From an uncultured Clostridia bacterium (GTDB lineage Bacteria; Bacillota; Clostridia; Oscillospirales; Oscillospiraceae), in assembly GCA_937907975.1 (NCBI GenBank), contig CALEQS010000104.1:1-8337 (forward strand): 8,337 nucleotides of DNA, written 5' to 3'. This document shows, piece by piece, positions 1-4,603 of this stretch. Below the pieces are notes generated by a model that worked only from the letters and a program-made list of their open reading frames with translations, had not been told where the DNA came from and searched no databases. Every line of letters starts with the position of its first letter. Within the stretch, counting starts at the first letter, position 1. Both the position numbers and the translations under genes were made by a program.

Positions 1-307
1 GGTCCTTAACACGGCCGCCGCGGATCATAACGACGGAGTGCTCCTGCAGGTTATGGCCGACACCGGGAATATAAGCGGTGACTTCATAGCCGTTGGATAG
101 GCGGACACGAGCGATCTTACGCAGAGCGGAGTTAGGCTTCTTAGGAGTAGAAGTACGCACCGCGGTGCAGACACCACGCTTCTGGGGAGAAGGCAGGTCG
201 GTCTCCTTGTCTTTCAGGGTGTTCTTGCCCTTCTGGAGAGCAGGGGAGTTGGACTTGGTGATGGAAGTCTTTCTGCCGCTGCGCACCAGCTGGTTAAAAG
301 TAGGCAT
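1..307 (-). CDS. rpsL: 30S ribosomal protein S12 (partial; C-terminus beyond left edge)
   Basis: Ribosomal protein S12 of the small subunit decoding centre, where it helps check codon-anticodon pairing. The first 102 codons are visible on the minus strand. The N-terminus begins MPTFNQLVRSGRK, followed by the universal motif TPKKPNSALRK (its lysines are classic streptomycin-resistance positions), then the GYEVTAYIPG and GHNLQEHSVV blocks. The ATG at 305-307 is preceded by AGGAGG seven bases upstream, so the start is secure. The gene follows the L7Ae-family gene in the same direction, with a 79-base gap holding a hairpin, as in the rplGB-rpsL order of Bacillota. The remaining roughly 40 residues and the rest of the str operon lie outside the window. 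Confidence 0.98.
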   Translation of the reverse strand, partial: MPTFNQLVRSGRKTSITKSNSPALQKGKNTLKDKETDLPSPQKRGVCTAVRTSTPKKPNSALRKIARVRLSNGYEVTAYIPGVGHNLQEHSVVMIRGGRVKD

Positions 308-345
308 GAACGAGTTCCTCCTTTCTTTAAATAGATCATTTTATA

Positions 346-380
346 TTTTAACGACATTTCCGAGGAAATATTCGTTAAAA
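346..380 (-). promoter_or_regulatory. Intercistronic hairpin between the L7Ae gene and rpsL
   Basis: An outer perfect 9-bp inverted repeat (TTTTAACGA at 346-354, TCGTTAAAA at 372-380) encloses a second inverted repeat (ATTTCC at 356-361, GGAAAT at 364-369). The transcript can therefore form one long, slightly bulged hairpin about 40 bases before the rpsL start codon. There is no clean U-run after it, so it is not a typical terminator. It may be an mRNA processing or stability element, a partial attenuator, or a protein-binding site. The fold is visible; the role is inference. Confidence 0.5.
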
Positions 381-386
381 GTGAAA

Positions 387-647
387 TCATTCTGCTTCCT
401 TGAGCAGAGCGGCGACGGCACAGCCAAGGCGGATGCCGCAGGCGGCACCCAGCTCCCGCATTTTCGGGATGAGCTCCACCGGGACCTGAGCTTCTCTGCA
501 GAGCGTCTGCATCGGCTCGGTCACCTGCGGGTCGGCATCTTCGGCAAGAAACACAAGCCGGGCTTCCCCCCGCTGGACCGCCTTTCGTGACTGCTTGACC
601 CCGACTACCTTATGTTCCGTTTGCAGCTGGGAAATCAAATTTGTCAC
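387..647 (-). CDS. rplGB: L7Ae/L30e-family RNA-binding protein (YbxF/RplGB-like)
   Basis: An 86-residue member of the L7Ae/L30e/S12e/Gadd45 family, whose Bacillus relatives bind kink-turn RNA and are encoded beside rpsL. Family hallmarks are GVKQSRKAVQRGE near the N-terminus (the G-x-K-Q-x-x-K-A-x-x-x-G RNA-binding segment), LAEDADP in the middle, and MRELGAACGI followed by the alanine-rich GCAVAALL helix. The frame stays open upstream to 860, and an ATG lies at 678-680. However, the promoter predicts transcription starting near 688-690, leaving no room for a ribosome site before that ATG. I choose the GTG at 645-647: it has GAAAGG just upstream and aligns in length with the 82-residue Bacillus protein. 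A TTG three codons further on is an alternative start. rpsL lies downstream. Confidence 0.88.
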   Translation of the reverse strand: MTNLISQLQTEHKVVGVKQSRKAVQRGEARLVFLAEDADPQVTEPMQTLCREAQVPVELIPKMRELGAACGIRLGCAVAALLKEAE

Positions 648-695
648 CGGCCTTTCTGTGTGAGCGCATACTACGCCCATACCACGCAATTTAGT

Positions 696-724
696 ATTAT
701 AGCACGGGTGTTCTCCCCCGTCAA
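696..724 (-). promoter_or_regulatory. Strong sigma-70/SigA-type promoter of the L7Ae-rpsL operon
   Basis: On the minus strand, TTGACG (719-724) and a perfect TATAAT (696-701) are separated by exactly 17 bases. Transcription should begin near 688-690, giving a leader of about 42 bases before the GTG start of the L7Ae gene. This is the best promoter in the window, and it means this part of the str operon does not need read-through from an upstream rpoBC unit; none is present here. Confidence 0.85.
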
Positions 725-835
725 GCGATTTTGCGCACAGAAATTGCAAAGTTTTCCCTCTCTTCATTTTCTCACTTGTGTAATATATATAATGTATGCG
801 CTGCACAACGGACACCGCTATGCGTTGAACGCCCT

Positions 836-866
836 GTTCTTTTAAAAGAAACTTTTTCAAAAGAAC
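836..866. repeat. 31-base inverted repeat (hairpin)
   Basis: GTTCTTTT (836-843) and AAAAGAAC (859-866) are perfect 8-base arms. Between them AAAAG and CTTTT can pair again around a short A-loop, so nearly the whole element folds. A second reading is a 14-bp perfect palindrome, TTCTTTTAAAAGAA, at 837-850. No gene ends here in either direction, so a terminator role is not obvious. It may be a copy of a short dispersed palindromic repeat or a protein-binding site. Confidence 0.55.
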
Positions 867-914
867 AACTGCTGACCAAAGATTCTCTGTTCAAACATTG
901 TTCACATCTTAGCG

Positions 915-945
915 TTTTACTCCAAATCGTTACATTTTTACTCCA
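915..945 (+). repeat. Direct repeat TTTTACTCCA, two copies 21 bp apart
   Basis: TTTTACTCCA occurs at 915-924 and again at 936-945. The start-to-start distance of 21 bp is two DNA helical turns, placing both copies on the same face, as expected for a dimeric regulator or two adjacent monomers. They lie about 140-170 bases upstream of the possible MFS transcription start. The repeat is seen directly; a regulatory role is inference, and chance in AT-rich DNA is possible. Confidence 0.3.
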
Positions 946-1050
946 TTTTCTTTGGATCACTGATATTTCATTTTTTAAGATTCATAAAAAATTATTTCAA
1001 TTGCATAGTGTTGTGAAAAAGTCGATTTTTTCTTTTTTCCACAAAAAAGG

Positions 1051-1090
1051 TTCCGTTATTCTCTTTGATGCAGTATAATTTAACCGTTAA
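1051..1090 (+). promoter_or_regulatory. Possible MFS-gene promoter with palindromic operator TTAACCGTTAA
   Basis: A perfect TATAAT lies at 1074-1079. The -35 region at the right spacing, TTCCGT (1051-1056), matches the consensus poorly, so this promoter would be weak or activator-dependent. Immediately after the -10 box is an 11-base palindrome, TTAAC-C-GTTAA (1080-1090), which would cover the transcription start near 1085-1087. That is a classic position for a repressor operator. Confidence 0.4.
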
Positions 1091-1204
1091 GTGGCCCCGT
1101 ATGTGGGTCAAAAGGAAATGGCGCTGTGAAAAGCGTCTCTGTTTTGCCCAAAGCAGGATCTCCTTGAGGGGGTGGGATCCCGGCAGGACAGGCTGACCAC
1201 AGAG
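1091..1204 (+). promoter_or_regulatory. Structured 5' leader of the MFS gene
   Basis: If transcription starts near 1086, the mRNA has a leader of about 160 bases. It contains successive helices: 1093-1097 with 1105-1109, 1121-1125 with 1132-1136, and a nested set in which 1137-1142 (CTCTGT) pairs with 1199-1204 (ACAGAG), 1145-1148 with 1182-1185, and 1156-1160 (GGATC) with 1176-1180 (GATCC). I compared it from memory with common riboswitch cores and matched none. The pairing is visible; any ligand or regulatory role is unproven. Confidence 0.35.
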
Positions 1205-1245
1205 CCGTTTCATCTTGACAAGAAGAGTAAAGAGGAGGAACTATT

Positions 1246-2622
1246 GTGTTAAAGAACAAGAAGTTCGCACGCTACGCAATCGCGTTCTGCATTCTGGGCG
1301 TTGTCTGGATGTTCTTCTATTCCGGACTTCAGAATGACCAGATCAACATCATTCAGGGCTTCTCCGGCTGGAGCAACGCTCAGACCCTGGCCCCCATGAC
1401 GGTGGGCAACCTGGTCTGCATCGTACTGACCATGGTCTACGGCACCTGCTTCATCAAGTTCGGCGTCCGCAAGACCCTGACTCCCTGCATTATCCTGTCC
1501 GCTCTGGGCTGCGCCGGCATCGCTGCCGCTAACGGCCTGGTCTGCAACGGCGGCTCCGGCAACTATGTGCTGTATGCCATCAGCCTGTTCATCGTCCGCT
1601 GCACCTGCATGTGCTTCCAGATGTCCGGCTTCCAACTGGCCGCTTCCTGGTTCATCCGTTATCGCGGCCGCGTCCTGGGCATCATCACCCTGGGCAGCCC
1701 CCTTTTCTCCGTCATCGGCACCTCTGTCATGACCAACTTCATCTCCAACAATCTGGGCGGCGACTATCGTCCCTTCTACTATGGCCTGTGCATCGTCCTG
1801 ATCATCATCGCCATCCTGAGCTGCTGCCTGCTGCGCGACTATCCTGAGGAAGTCGGCCTGTTCCCCGACGGTTCTGACACCGCCCCCAAGAGCGAGGCTG
1901 ACAACGATGAGGTCAACCTGACTGTCGGTCAGGTCCTGAAGATGAAGAAGTCCTGGATCATGATCGTCAACTTCGGCATCTTCCAGTTTATCATCAACGC
2001 CTGCATGGCCTCCATGGTCGCATGGTTCACCCATCTGGTCGCCACCAACGTCGACACGGTCGCCGCTGGTGCTATGGGCGGTATGTTCGCCGGTATGGGC
2101 GGCATGGAAGGCGCCGGTGTCATGGTCCTGTTCGTCGGCCAGGCTACCAAGTGGCTGTCCTTGGGCGCTATCGTCGGCATCCCCATGAGCTTTATTTTCG
2201 GCGTGATCGATGACAAGCTGGGCACCCCTGTTGCCTCCCTGGTCCTGGGCATCACCGAGTTCCTGCCCGTCATCGGCCTGATGGCCCAGAAGAGCGCTGT
2301 TGTGAACACCGGTTCCTGCAATGTTCCCATGCTGGTTCTCTGGGGCTTCGGCGTTGCCTGCATGACCGGCGGCGTGCCCACCATGCATCCCGCTTCCATC
2401 TCCTTCGCCTTCGGCCGCCGCGAGTATCAGGCTGCTAACCGTGTCATCATGGCTATCCAGCTGATCCCCTGCGCCTTCGCCGCTCAGATCATGGCCGCCC
2501 TGATCAACTCCAGCAACGATATGGCTGGCTGGATCATGTGCCTGGTTCTGATCGTCATCGGTCTGATCTTCACCATCCCGATGTTCAAGATGAAGGACTC
2601 CAACGCTGCTGACCGCGGCTGA
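1246..2622 (+). CDS. MFS transporter, oxalate/formate antiporter (OFA)-like
   Basis: A 458-residue integral membrane protein of the major facilitator superfamily with about twelve hydrophobic spans and a charged central loop (about residues 197-236, rich in D, E and K). After TM1 it has the segment GWSNAQTLAPMTVGN, resembling OFA-family transporters, and an MFS loop motif FGVRKTL after TM2. TM5 carries WFIRYRGRVLGI, and the second half repeats a loop motif, GVIDDKLG (319-326). R118 lies at the start of a membrane span. An unusual Gly/Met-rich loop sits at 275-291. The GTG start has AGAGGAGG seven bases upstream. Codon choice is strongly biased (CTG for Leu, ATC for Ile, TTC for Phe, GTC for Val), like a ribosomal gene, implying high expression. 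The substrate cannot be read from sequence; small carboxylates are the usual guess for this group. The gene stands alone and ends at a terminator. Confidence 0.88.
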   Translation: MLKNKKFARYAIAFCILGVVWMFFYSGLQNDQINIIQGFSGWSNAQTLAPMTVGNLVCIVLTMVYGTCFIKFGVRKTLTPCIILSALGCAGIAAANGLVCNGGSGNYVLYAISLFIVRCTCMCFQMSGFQLAASWFIRYRGRVLGIITLGSPLFSVIGTSVMTNFISNNLGGDYRPFYYGLCIVLIIIAILSCCLLRDYPEEVGLFPDGSDTAPKSEADNDEVNLTVGQVLKMKKSWIMIVNFGIFQFIINACMASMVAWFTHLVATNVDTVAAGAMGGMFAGMGGMEGAGVMVLFVGQATKWLSLGAIVGIPMSFIFGVIDDKLGTPVASLVLGITEFLPVIGLMAQKSAVVNTGSCNVPMLVLWGFGVACMTGGVPTMHPASISFAFGRREYQAANRVIMAIQLIPCAFAAQIMAALINSSNDMAGWIMCLVLIVIGLIFTIPMFKMKDSNAADRG

Positions 2623-2652
2623 GTTTCCTACTTAACCTAACCCCTCAAAACA

Positions 2653-2684
2653 AACCGCCGCTGTGATAACTCACAGCGGCGGTT
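2653..2684 (+). terminator. Terminator of the MFS gene
   Basis: A perfect 14-bp stem (2653-2666 with 2671-2684, GC-rich core CCGCCGCTGTG) with a TAAC tetraloop is followed by TTCTTTAT, 30 bases after the MFS stop codon. On the other strand it is followed by TTTGTTTT, so it can work in both directions. Confidence 0.88.
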
Positions 2685-2704
2685 CTTTATGCCGGAAAAG
2701 AAAA

Positions 2705-2734
2705 ACACATCCGCTGATCGGTCAGCGGATGTGT
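2705..2734 (-). terminator. Terminator of the two-TM membrane protein gene
   Basis: A perfect 13-bp stem (2705-2717 with 2722-2734) with a four-base loop. On the minus strand it runs straight into TTTTTCTTTT, a strong intrinsic terminator 14 bases after the stop of the gene at 2749-3075. On the plus strand a T-run also follows after five bases, so it can back up the MFS terminator. Confidence 0.88.
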
Positions 2735-2748
2735 CGTCCTTTTTTATG

Positions 2749-3075
2749 TCAGCGTTTTTTCTTATGCTGATGGCGCTCGGCGCTTTCCTGCGCCTTCTGC
2801 TCCATACGCGCCTTGCGTTTTCTCTCCCGCACCTTTCCGTAAAGGATGCGCAGATAAAGGGCGATCGCAGCCGGGACGATAATAATGCCAAGGAATTTAA
2901 AATAGCCCATCGTGGGATAGTACACCGCGATAATTACGCCGGGGATCACCGCAATAAAGAAAAACACCCAGATCAGTGTCAGCAGCAGTTTGGGGTGATC
3001 CACAAGATATGTGTTCAATTTTGTCAAATAAAGCACTTCCAATCTGGCACGGTTTTCCACTCCGGCCTGTTTCAT
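2749..3075 (-). CDS. Small two-TM membrane protein, function unknown
   Basis: A 108-residue protein I do not recognise by name. A short N-terminal region with KLNTYLVDHPK precedes a strongly hydrophobic span (about residues 30-53, ending in VYYPTMGY) and a second span (about 59-79). The last 28 residues are very rich in K, R, E and Q, with no acidic patch. By the positive-inside rule both termini probably lie in the cytoplasm. The ATG at 3073-3075 has no ribosome binding site, and the -10 box lies only eight bases upstream, so either the message is leaderless or translation starts lower down (GTG at codon 6 or 14). The gene is monocistronic between its own promoter and terminator. Confidence 0.7.
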   Translation of the reverse strand: MKQAGVENRARLEVLYLTKLNTYLVDHPKLLLTLIWVFFFIAVIPGVIIAVYYPTMGYFKFLGIIIVPAAIALYLRILYGKVRERKRKARMEQKAQESAERHQHKKKR

Positions 3076-3083
3076 TGCTTTAT

Positions 3084-3113
3084 ATTATAACATATCCACC
3101 GCCCTGCCCGCAA
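3084..3113 (-). promoter_or_regulatory. Extended -10 promoter of the two-TM membrane protein gene
   Basis: On the minus strand, TGT-TATAAT is an extended -10 element (TATAAT at 3084-3089, TG at 3091-3092), with TTGCGG (3108-3113) 18 bases upstream. Expected transcription start is near 3077, only two bases before the ATG of the downstream gene. Confidence 0.65.
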
Positions 3114-3117
3114 CAGG

Positions 3118-3151
3118 AAAAGCCCGGTATTCCTTGGAATACCGGGCTTTT
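3118..3151 (-). terminator. Terminator of the perR-rbr-TSCPD operon
   Basis: A perfect 16-base inverted repeat (3118-3133 with 3136-3151, core GCCCGGTATTCC) begins seven bases after the TSCPD stop codon. On the minus strand the stem ends in a T-run that continues as CCTGTT. It sits directly against the -35 box of the next minus-strand promoter, insulating the two units. Confidence 0.9.
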
Positions 3152-3158
3152 GATGCAA

Positions 3159-3410
3159 TTATTCGCCGTGATAGGTCTTGAGGGCCTGGGCCAGCTGATC
3201 CGGGCAGGAGGTATTCTTGAATCCACAGCGGATCCCCTCCATACGTTGGATGGCGTCCTGCACCCGCATCCCCTTCAGCAGATGGGAAATACCCTGCAGA
3301 TTGCCATTGCAGCCGCCCTTTACGCGGCAGTCCTGAATGATGCCGCCGTCCACGTCGATCTCCATATAATTGGAGCAGACGCCCTTGGGCTGATACCGGA
3401 TCGTCTCCAT
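3159..3410 (-). CDS. TSCPD domain-containing protein (TIGR03905-type)
   Basis: An 83-residue protein consisting only of a TSCPD domain, a module otherwise found at the C-terminus of some adenosylcobalamin-dependent ribonucleotide reductases and named after its conserved motif. The motif TSCPDQLA is at residues 67-74. Five cysteines (12, 28, 34, 62, 69), with the GGCNGN segment at 32-37, suggest a metal or redox site. Family members as free small proteins have no established biochemical role. The ATG begins three bases after the rubrerythrin stop codon with only a weak ribosome site, suggesting translational coupling. Its place as last gene of a PerR-rubrerythrin operon hints at a function in the peroxide response or in iron/cysteine chemistry. 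Confidence 0.9.
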   Translation of the reverse strand: METIRYQPKGVCSNYMEIDVDGGIIQDCRVKGGCNGNLQGISHLLKGMRVQDAIQRMEGIRCGFKNTSCPDQLAQALKTYHGE

Positions 3411-3413
3411 AGC

Positions 3414-3950
3414 TCAATAATTGGTGGCGCGGCGCTCAAAATAAGCCTGAGGGTGGGCGCAGACAGGACACACCTTGGGCGCTTCCTTGCCCACATGGAT
3501 GTGACCGCAGTTGCGACAGATCCAGACAGTGTTCTCATCGTCGGTCTTGAAGACGACGTCACCCTCCAGATTGGCCAGCAGCTTCAGATAGCGCTCCTCG
3601 TGCTCCTTCTCAATAGCGGCAACAGCCTCAAACAGGTAAGCCAGGCGGGTGAAGCCCTCCTCGCGGGCAGTAGCAGCCATCTCGGGATACATACTGGTCC
3701 ACTCGCCATTCTCGCCCTCAGCGGCGGCGCGCAGGTTGGCAGCGGTGTCACCGATGCCGCCCAGCTCCTTGAACCACATCTTGGCGTGCTCTTTCTCATT
3801 GCCGGCAGTCTCCTCAAAAATAGCGGCGATCTGCTCATAGCCGGCCTTCTTGGCGGCAGAGGCAAAGTAAGTGTACTTATTGCGGGCCTGAGACTCGCCG
3901 GCAAAGGCAGTCCACAGGTTGGCTTCCGTCTTAGAACCCTTCAGTTCCAT
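3414..3950 (-). CDS. rbr: Rubrerythrin (NADH-dependent peroxide reductase)
   Basis: A 178-residue cytoplasmic rubrerythrin that reduces H2O2 to water at a non-haem diiron site, fed by electrons through a C-terminal rubredoxin-like domain. The four-helix domain covers residues 1-135. By recalled alignment to the Desulfovibrio vulgaris protein, the diiron ligands are E19 (GESQARN), E52 and H55 (EKEH), E83 (GEWTSMYP), and E114 and H117 (EKEH). The position equivalent to E97, usually acidic, is S86 here. The rubredoxin-like centre is formed by C145, C148, C161 and C164. Start: ATG with AGGAG nine bases upstream. The gene follows perR after 67 bases containing a hairpin, with no clear promoter of its own, so PerR probably controls it through the shared promoter. 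Confidence 0.96.
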   Translation of the reverse strand: MELKGSKTEANLWTAFAGESQARNKYTYFASAAKKAGYEQIAAIFEETAGNEKEHAKMWFKELGGIGDTAANLRAAAEGENGEWTSMYPEMAATAREEGFTRLAYLFEAVAAIEKEHEERYLKLLANLEGDVVFKTDDENTVWICRNCGHIHVGKEAPKVCPVCAHPQAYFERRATNY

Positions 3951-3987
3951 GCTTCAACACTCCTTTTTGTTTTCCTTTATGGTTGGA

Positions 3988-4005
3988 TCAGTGCCCTTGC
4001 ACTGA
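3988..4005 (-). promoter_or_regulatory. Intercistronic hairpin between perR and rbr
   Basis: A perfect 7-bp stem (TCAGTGC at 3988-3994 with GCACTGA at 3999-4005) has a four-base loop. It has no U-run on the minus strand, so it should not end transcription. Such hairpins often protect the downstream message from 3'-to-5' decay, which could let rbr mRNA outlast perR mRNA. Confidence 0.5.
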
Positions 4006-4017
4006 CGGTACCCTTTT

Positions 4018-4404
4018 TTAAGCCTTAGCTTTCTGTGCGCAGTCCCGGCAGACGCCGTAAAACAGCCGTGCCTCTCGGTGAAGCTCAAAGCCATATGCGC
4101 CGCAGTAAGCGGCCATGTCCTCGCCTGCAGGCATGGGCAGATCAAATACCCGCCCACAGACATCACAGCAGAAATGGGCATGGGGTGAAGTATCCGCATC
4201 GTAGCGCTCCACATGGAAGGGCATCCGGGTGATCTCTCCCCAGTCCGCAAGCTGGCTCAGATTGCGGTATACCGTGCCAAGACTCAGCTTTGGGTGATCC
4301 GGTTTCAGCTGCTGATAGATCATGTCCGCCGTCGGGTGGGTCTTCTGTCCCTGCAGGCAGCGCAGAATGATCTCCCGCTGATGAGAATAACGTCGCTGTT
4401 CCAT
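4018..4404 (-). CDS. perR: Peroxide-sensing Fur-family repressor PerR
   Basis: A 128-residue Fur-family DNA-binding repressor. The N-terminal winged helix (about 1-65) contains the recognition helix LGTVYRNLSQL. The C-terminal half is a dimerisation and metal domain. All five regulatory metal ligands known from Bacillus PerR are present in register: H23, D69, H75, H77 and D88 (Bacillus H37, D85, H91, H93, D104). The aspartate at the last position is the mark of PerR rather than Fur. The structural zinc site is complete: C80-x-x-C83 and C119-x-x-C122. With Fe(II) bound, H2O2 oxidises the histidines and the repressor lets go of DNA. The ATG at 4402-4404 has AAGGGG seven bases upstream. It is the first gene of the operon and has a likely operator at its own promoter. 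Confidence 0.94.
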   Translation of the reverse strand: MEQRRYSHQREIILRCLQGQKTHPTADMIYQQLKPDHPKLSLGTVYRNLSQLADWGEITRMPFHVERYDADTSPHAHFCCDVCGRVFDLPMPAGEDMAAYCGAYGFELHREARLFYGVCRDCAQKAKA

Positions 4405-4422
4405 GTCTCATCCCCTTTCAAA

Positions 4423-4437
4423 TGATAAGCATTCTTA
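4423..4437. promoter_or_regulatory. Candidate PerR/Fur box at the perR promoter
   Basis: TGATAAG-C-ATTCTTA is a 7-1-7 imperfect palindrome. It matches the Fur-box pattern TGATAAT-N-ATTATCA at 11 of 14 positions and the PerR-box pattern TTATAAT-N-ATTATAA at 10 of 14. It lies about 6-20 bases downstream of the expected perR transcription start, where bound PerR would block its own transcription. Confidence 0.55.
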
Positions 4438-4448
4438 TTTATATCTTG

Positions 4449-4477
4449 ATTATAGCAAAAGCGTTTTCGGAATGCAA
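4449..4477 (-). promoter_or_regulatory. Promoter of the perR-rbr-TSCPD operon
   Basis: On the minus strand, TTGCAT (4472-4477) and a perfect TATAAT (4449-4454) are 17 bases apart. Predicted start is near 4442, giving a leader of about 38 bases before perR. The -35 box is only half matched, but the spacing, -10 box and adjacent palindrome fit together. Confidence 0.65.
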
Positions 4478-4557
4478 TCCCATTTTAAAATTTTTTCAGC
4501 CTGTCCGGCGCATTTTTCCGGGACTAAATTTTTTCCGGCGGCGCATACTGACAACAG

Positions 4558-4575
4558 CCGCTCCCATTCGAGCGG
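4558..4575 (+). promoter_or_regulatory. Small leader hairpin before the repeat lipoprotein gene
   Basis: CCGCTC (4558-4563) and GAGCGG (4570-4575) form a 6-bp stem just upstream of the GAGGAGG ribosome site. I could not find a convincing promoter for this gene between 4478 and 4590, so where its transcript starts is unknown. Confidence 0.35.
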
Positions 4576-4603
4576 AAAACGCAGATTTCAGAGGAGGAAA
4601 ATT

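Larger units (their letters stand above)
725..1050. other. AT-rich divergent intergenic region without genes
   Basis: No credible gene is present on either strand; short open frames here have low-complexity or implausible products. The stretch is much richer in A and T than its neighbours. It holds a 31-base hairpin (836-866), a 10-base direct repeat spaced by 21 (915-924, 936-945), a perfect 8-bp inverted repeat of A/T bases (970-977, 985-992), and an imperfect inverted repeat made of TTGTG and CACAA arms around T-runs (about 1013-1045). It separates the divergent str operon and MFS gene and probably carries control elements for the latter. Confidence 0.6.

Noticed and set aside
681..860. 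N-terminal extension of the L7Ae-family gene up to 860
   Set aside because: It would include the promoter (696-724) as coding sequence and greatly exceed the family length.
992..1213. Minus-strand 73-codon open frame in the divergent region
   Set aside because: No ribosome site, AT-rich implausible product, and it covers the predicted MFS leader on the other strand.
1086..1245. A known riboswitch class (NiCo, ZTP, guanidine, TPP, fluoride, THF) in the MFS leader
   Set aside because: A few short strings look similar, such as GGACAGGCTG, but the conserved cores and their arrangement do not match from memory.
1249..2388. Long minus-strand open frame (379 codons) opposite the MFS gene
   Set aside because: Its product is low-complexity (rich in D, H, G, A, Q) with no domain. 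It is the antisense shadow of strongly biased MFS codons.
3988..4005. The perR-rbr hairpin as a terminator
   Set aside because: No U-run follows on the minus strand, and rbr has no clear promoter of its own, so read-through must occur.
2976..4028. Plus-strand open frame (350 codons) opposite rbr and the TSCPD gene
   Set aside because: It spans two proven genes, a terminator and promoters on the other strand and shows no recognisable domain.
4403..4603. N-terminal extension of the repeat lipoprotein back to 4403
   Set aside because: The signal peptide and a strong ribosome site both place the start at 4604; the extension overlaps the perR promoter and operator.
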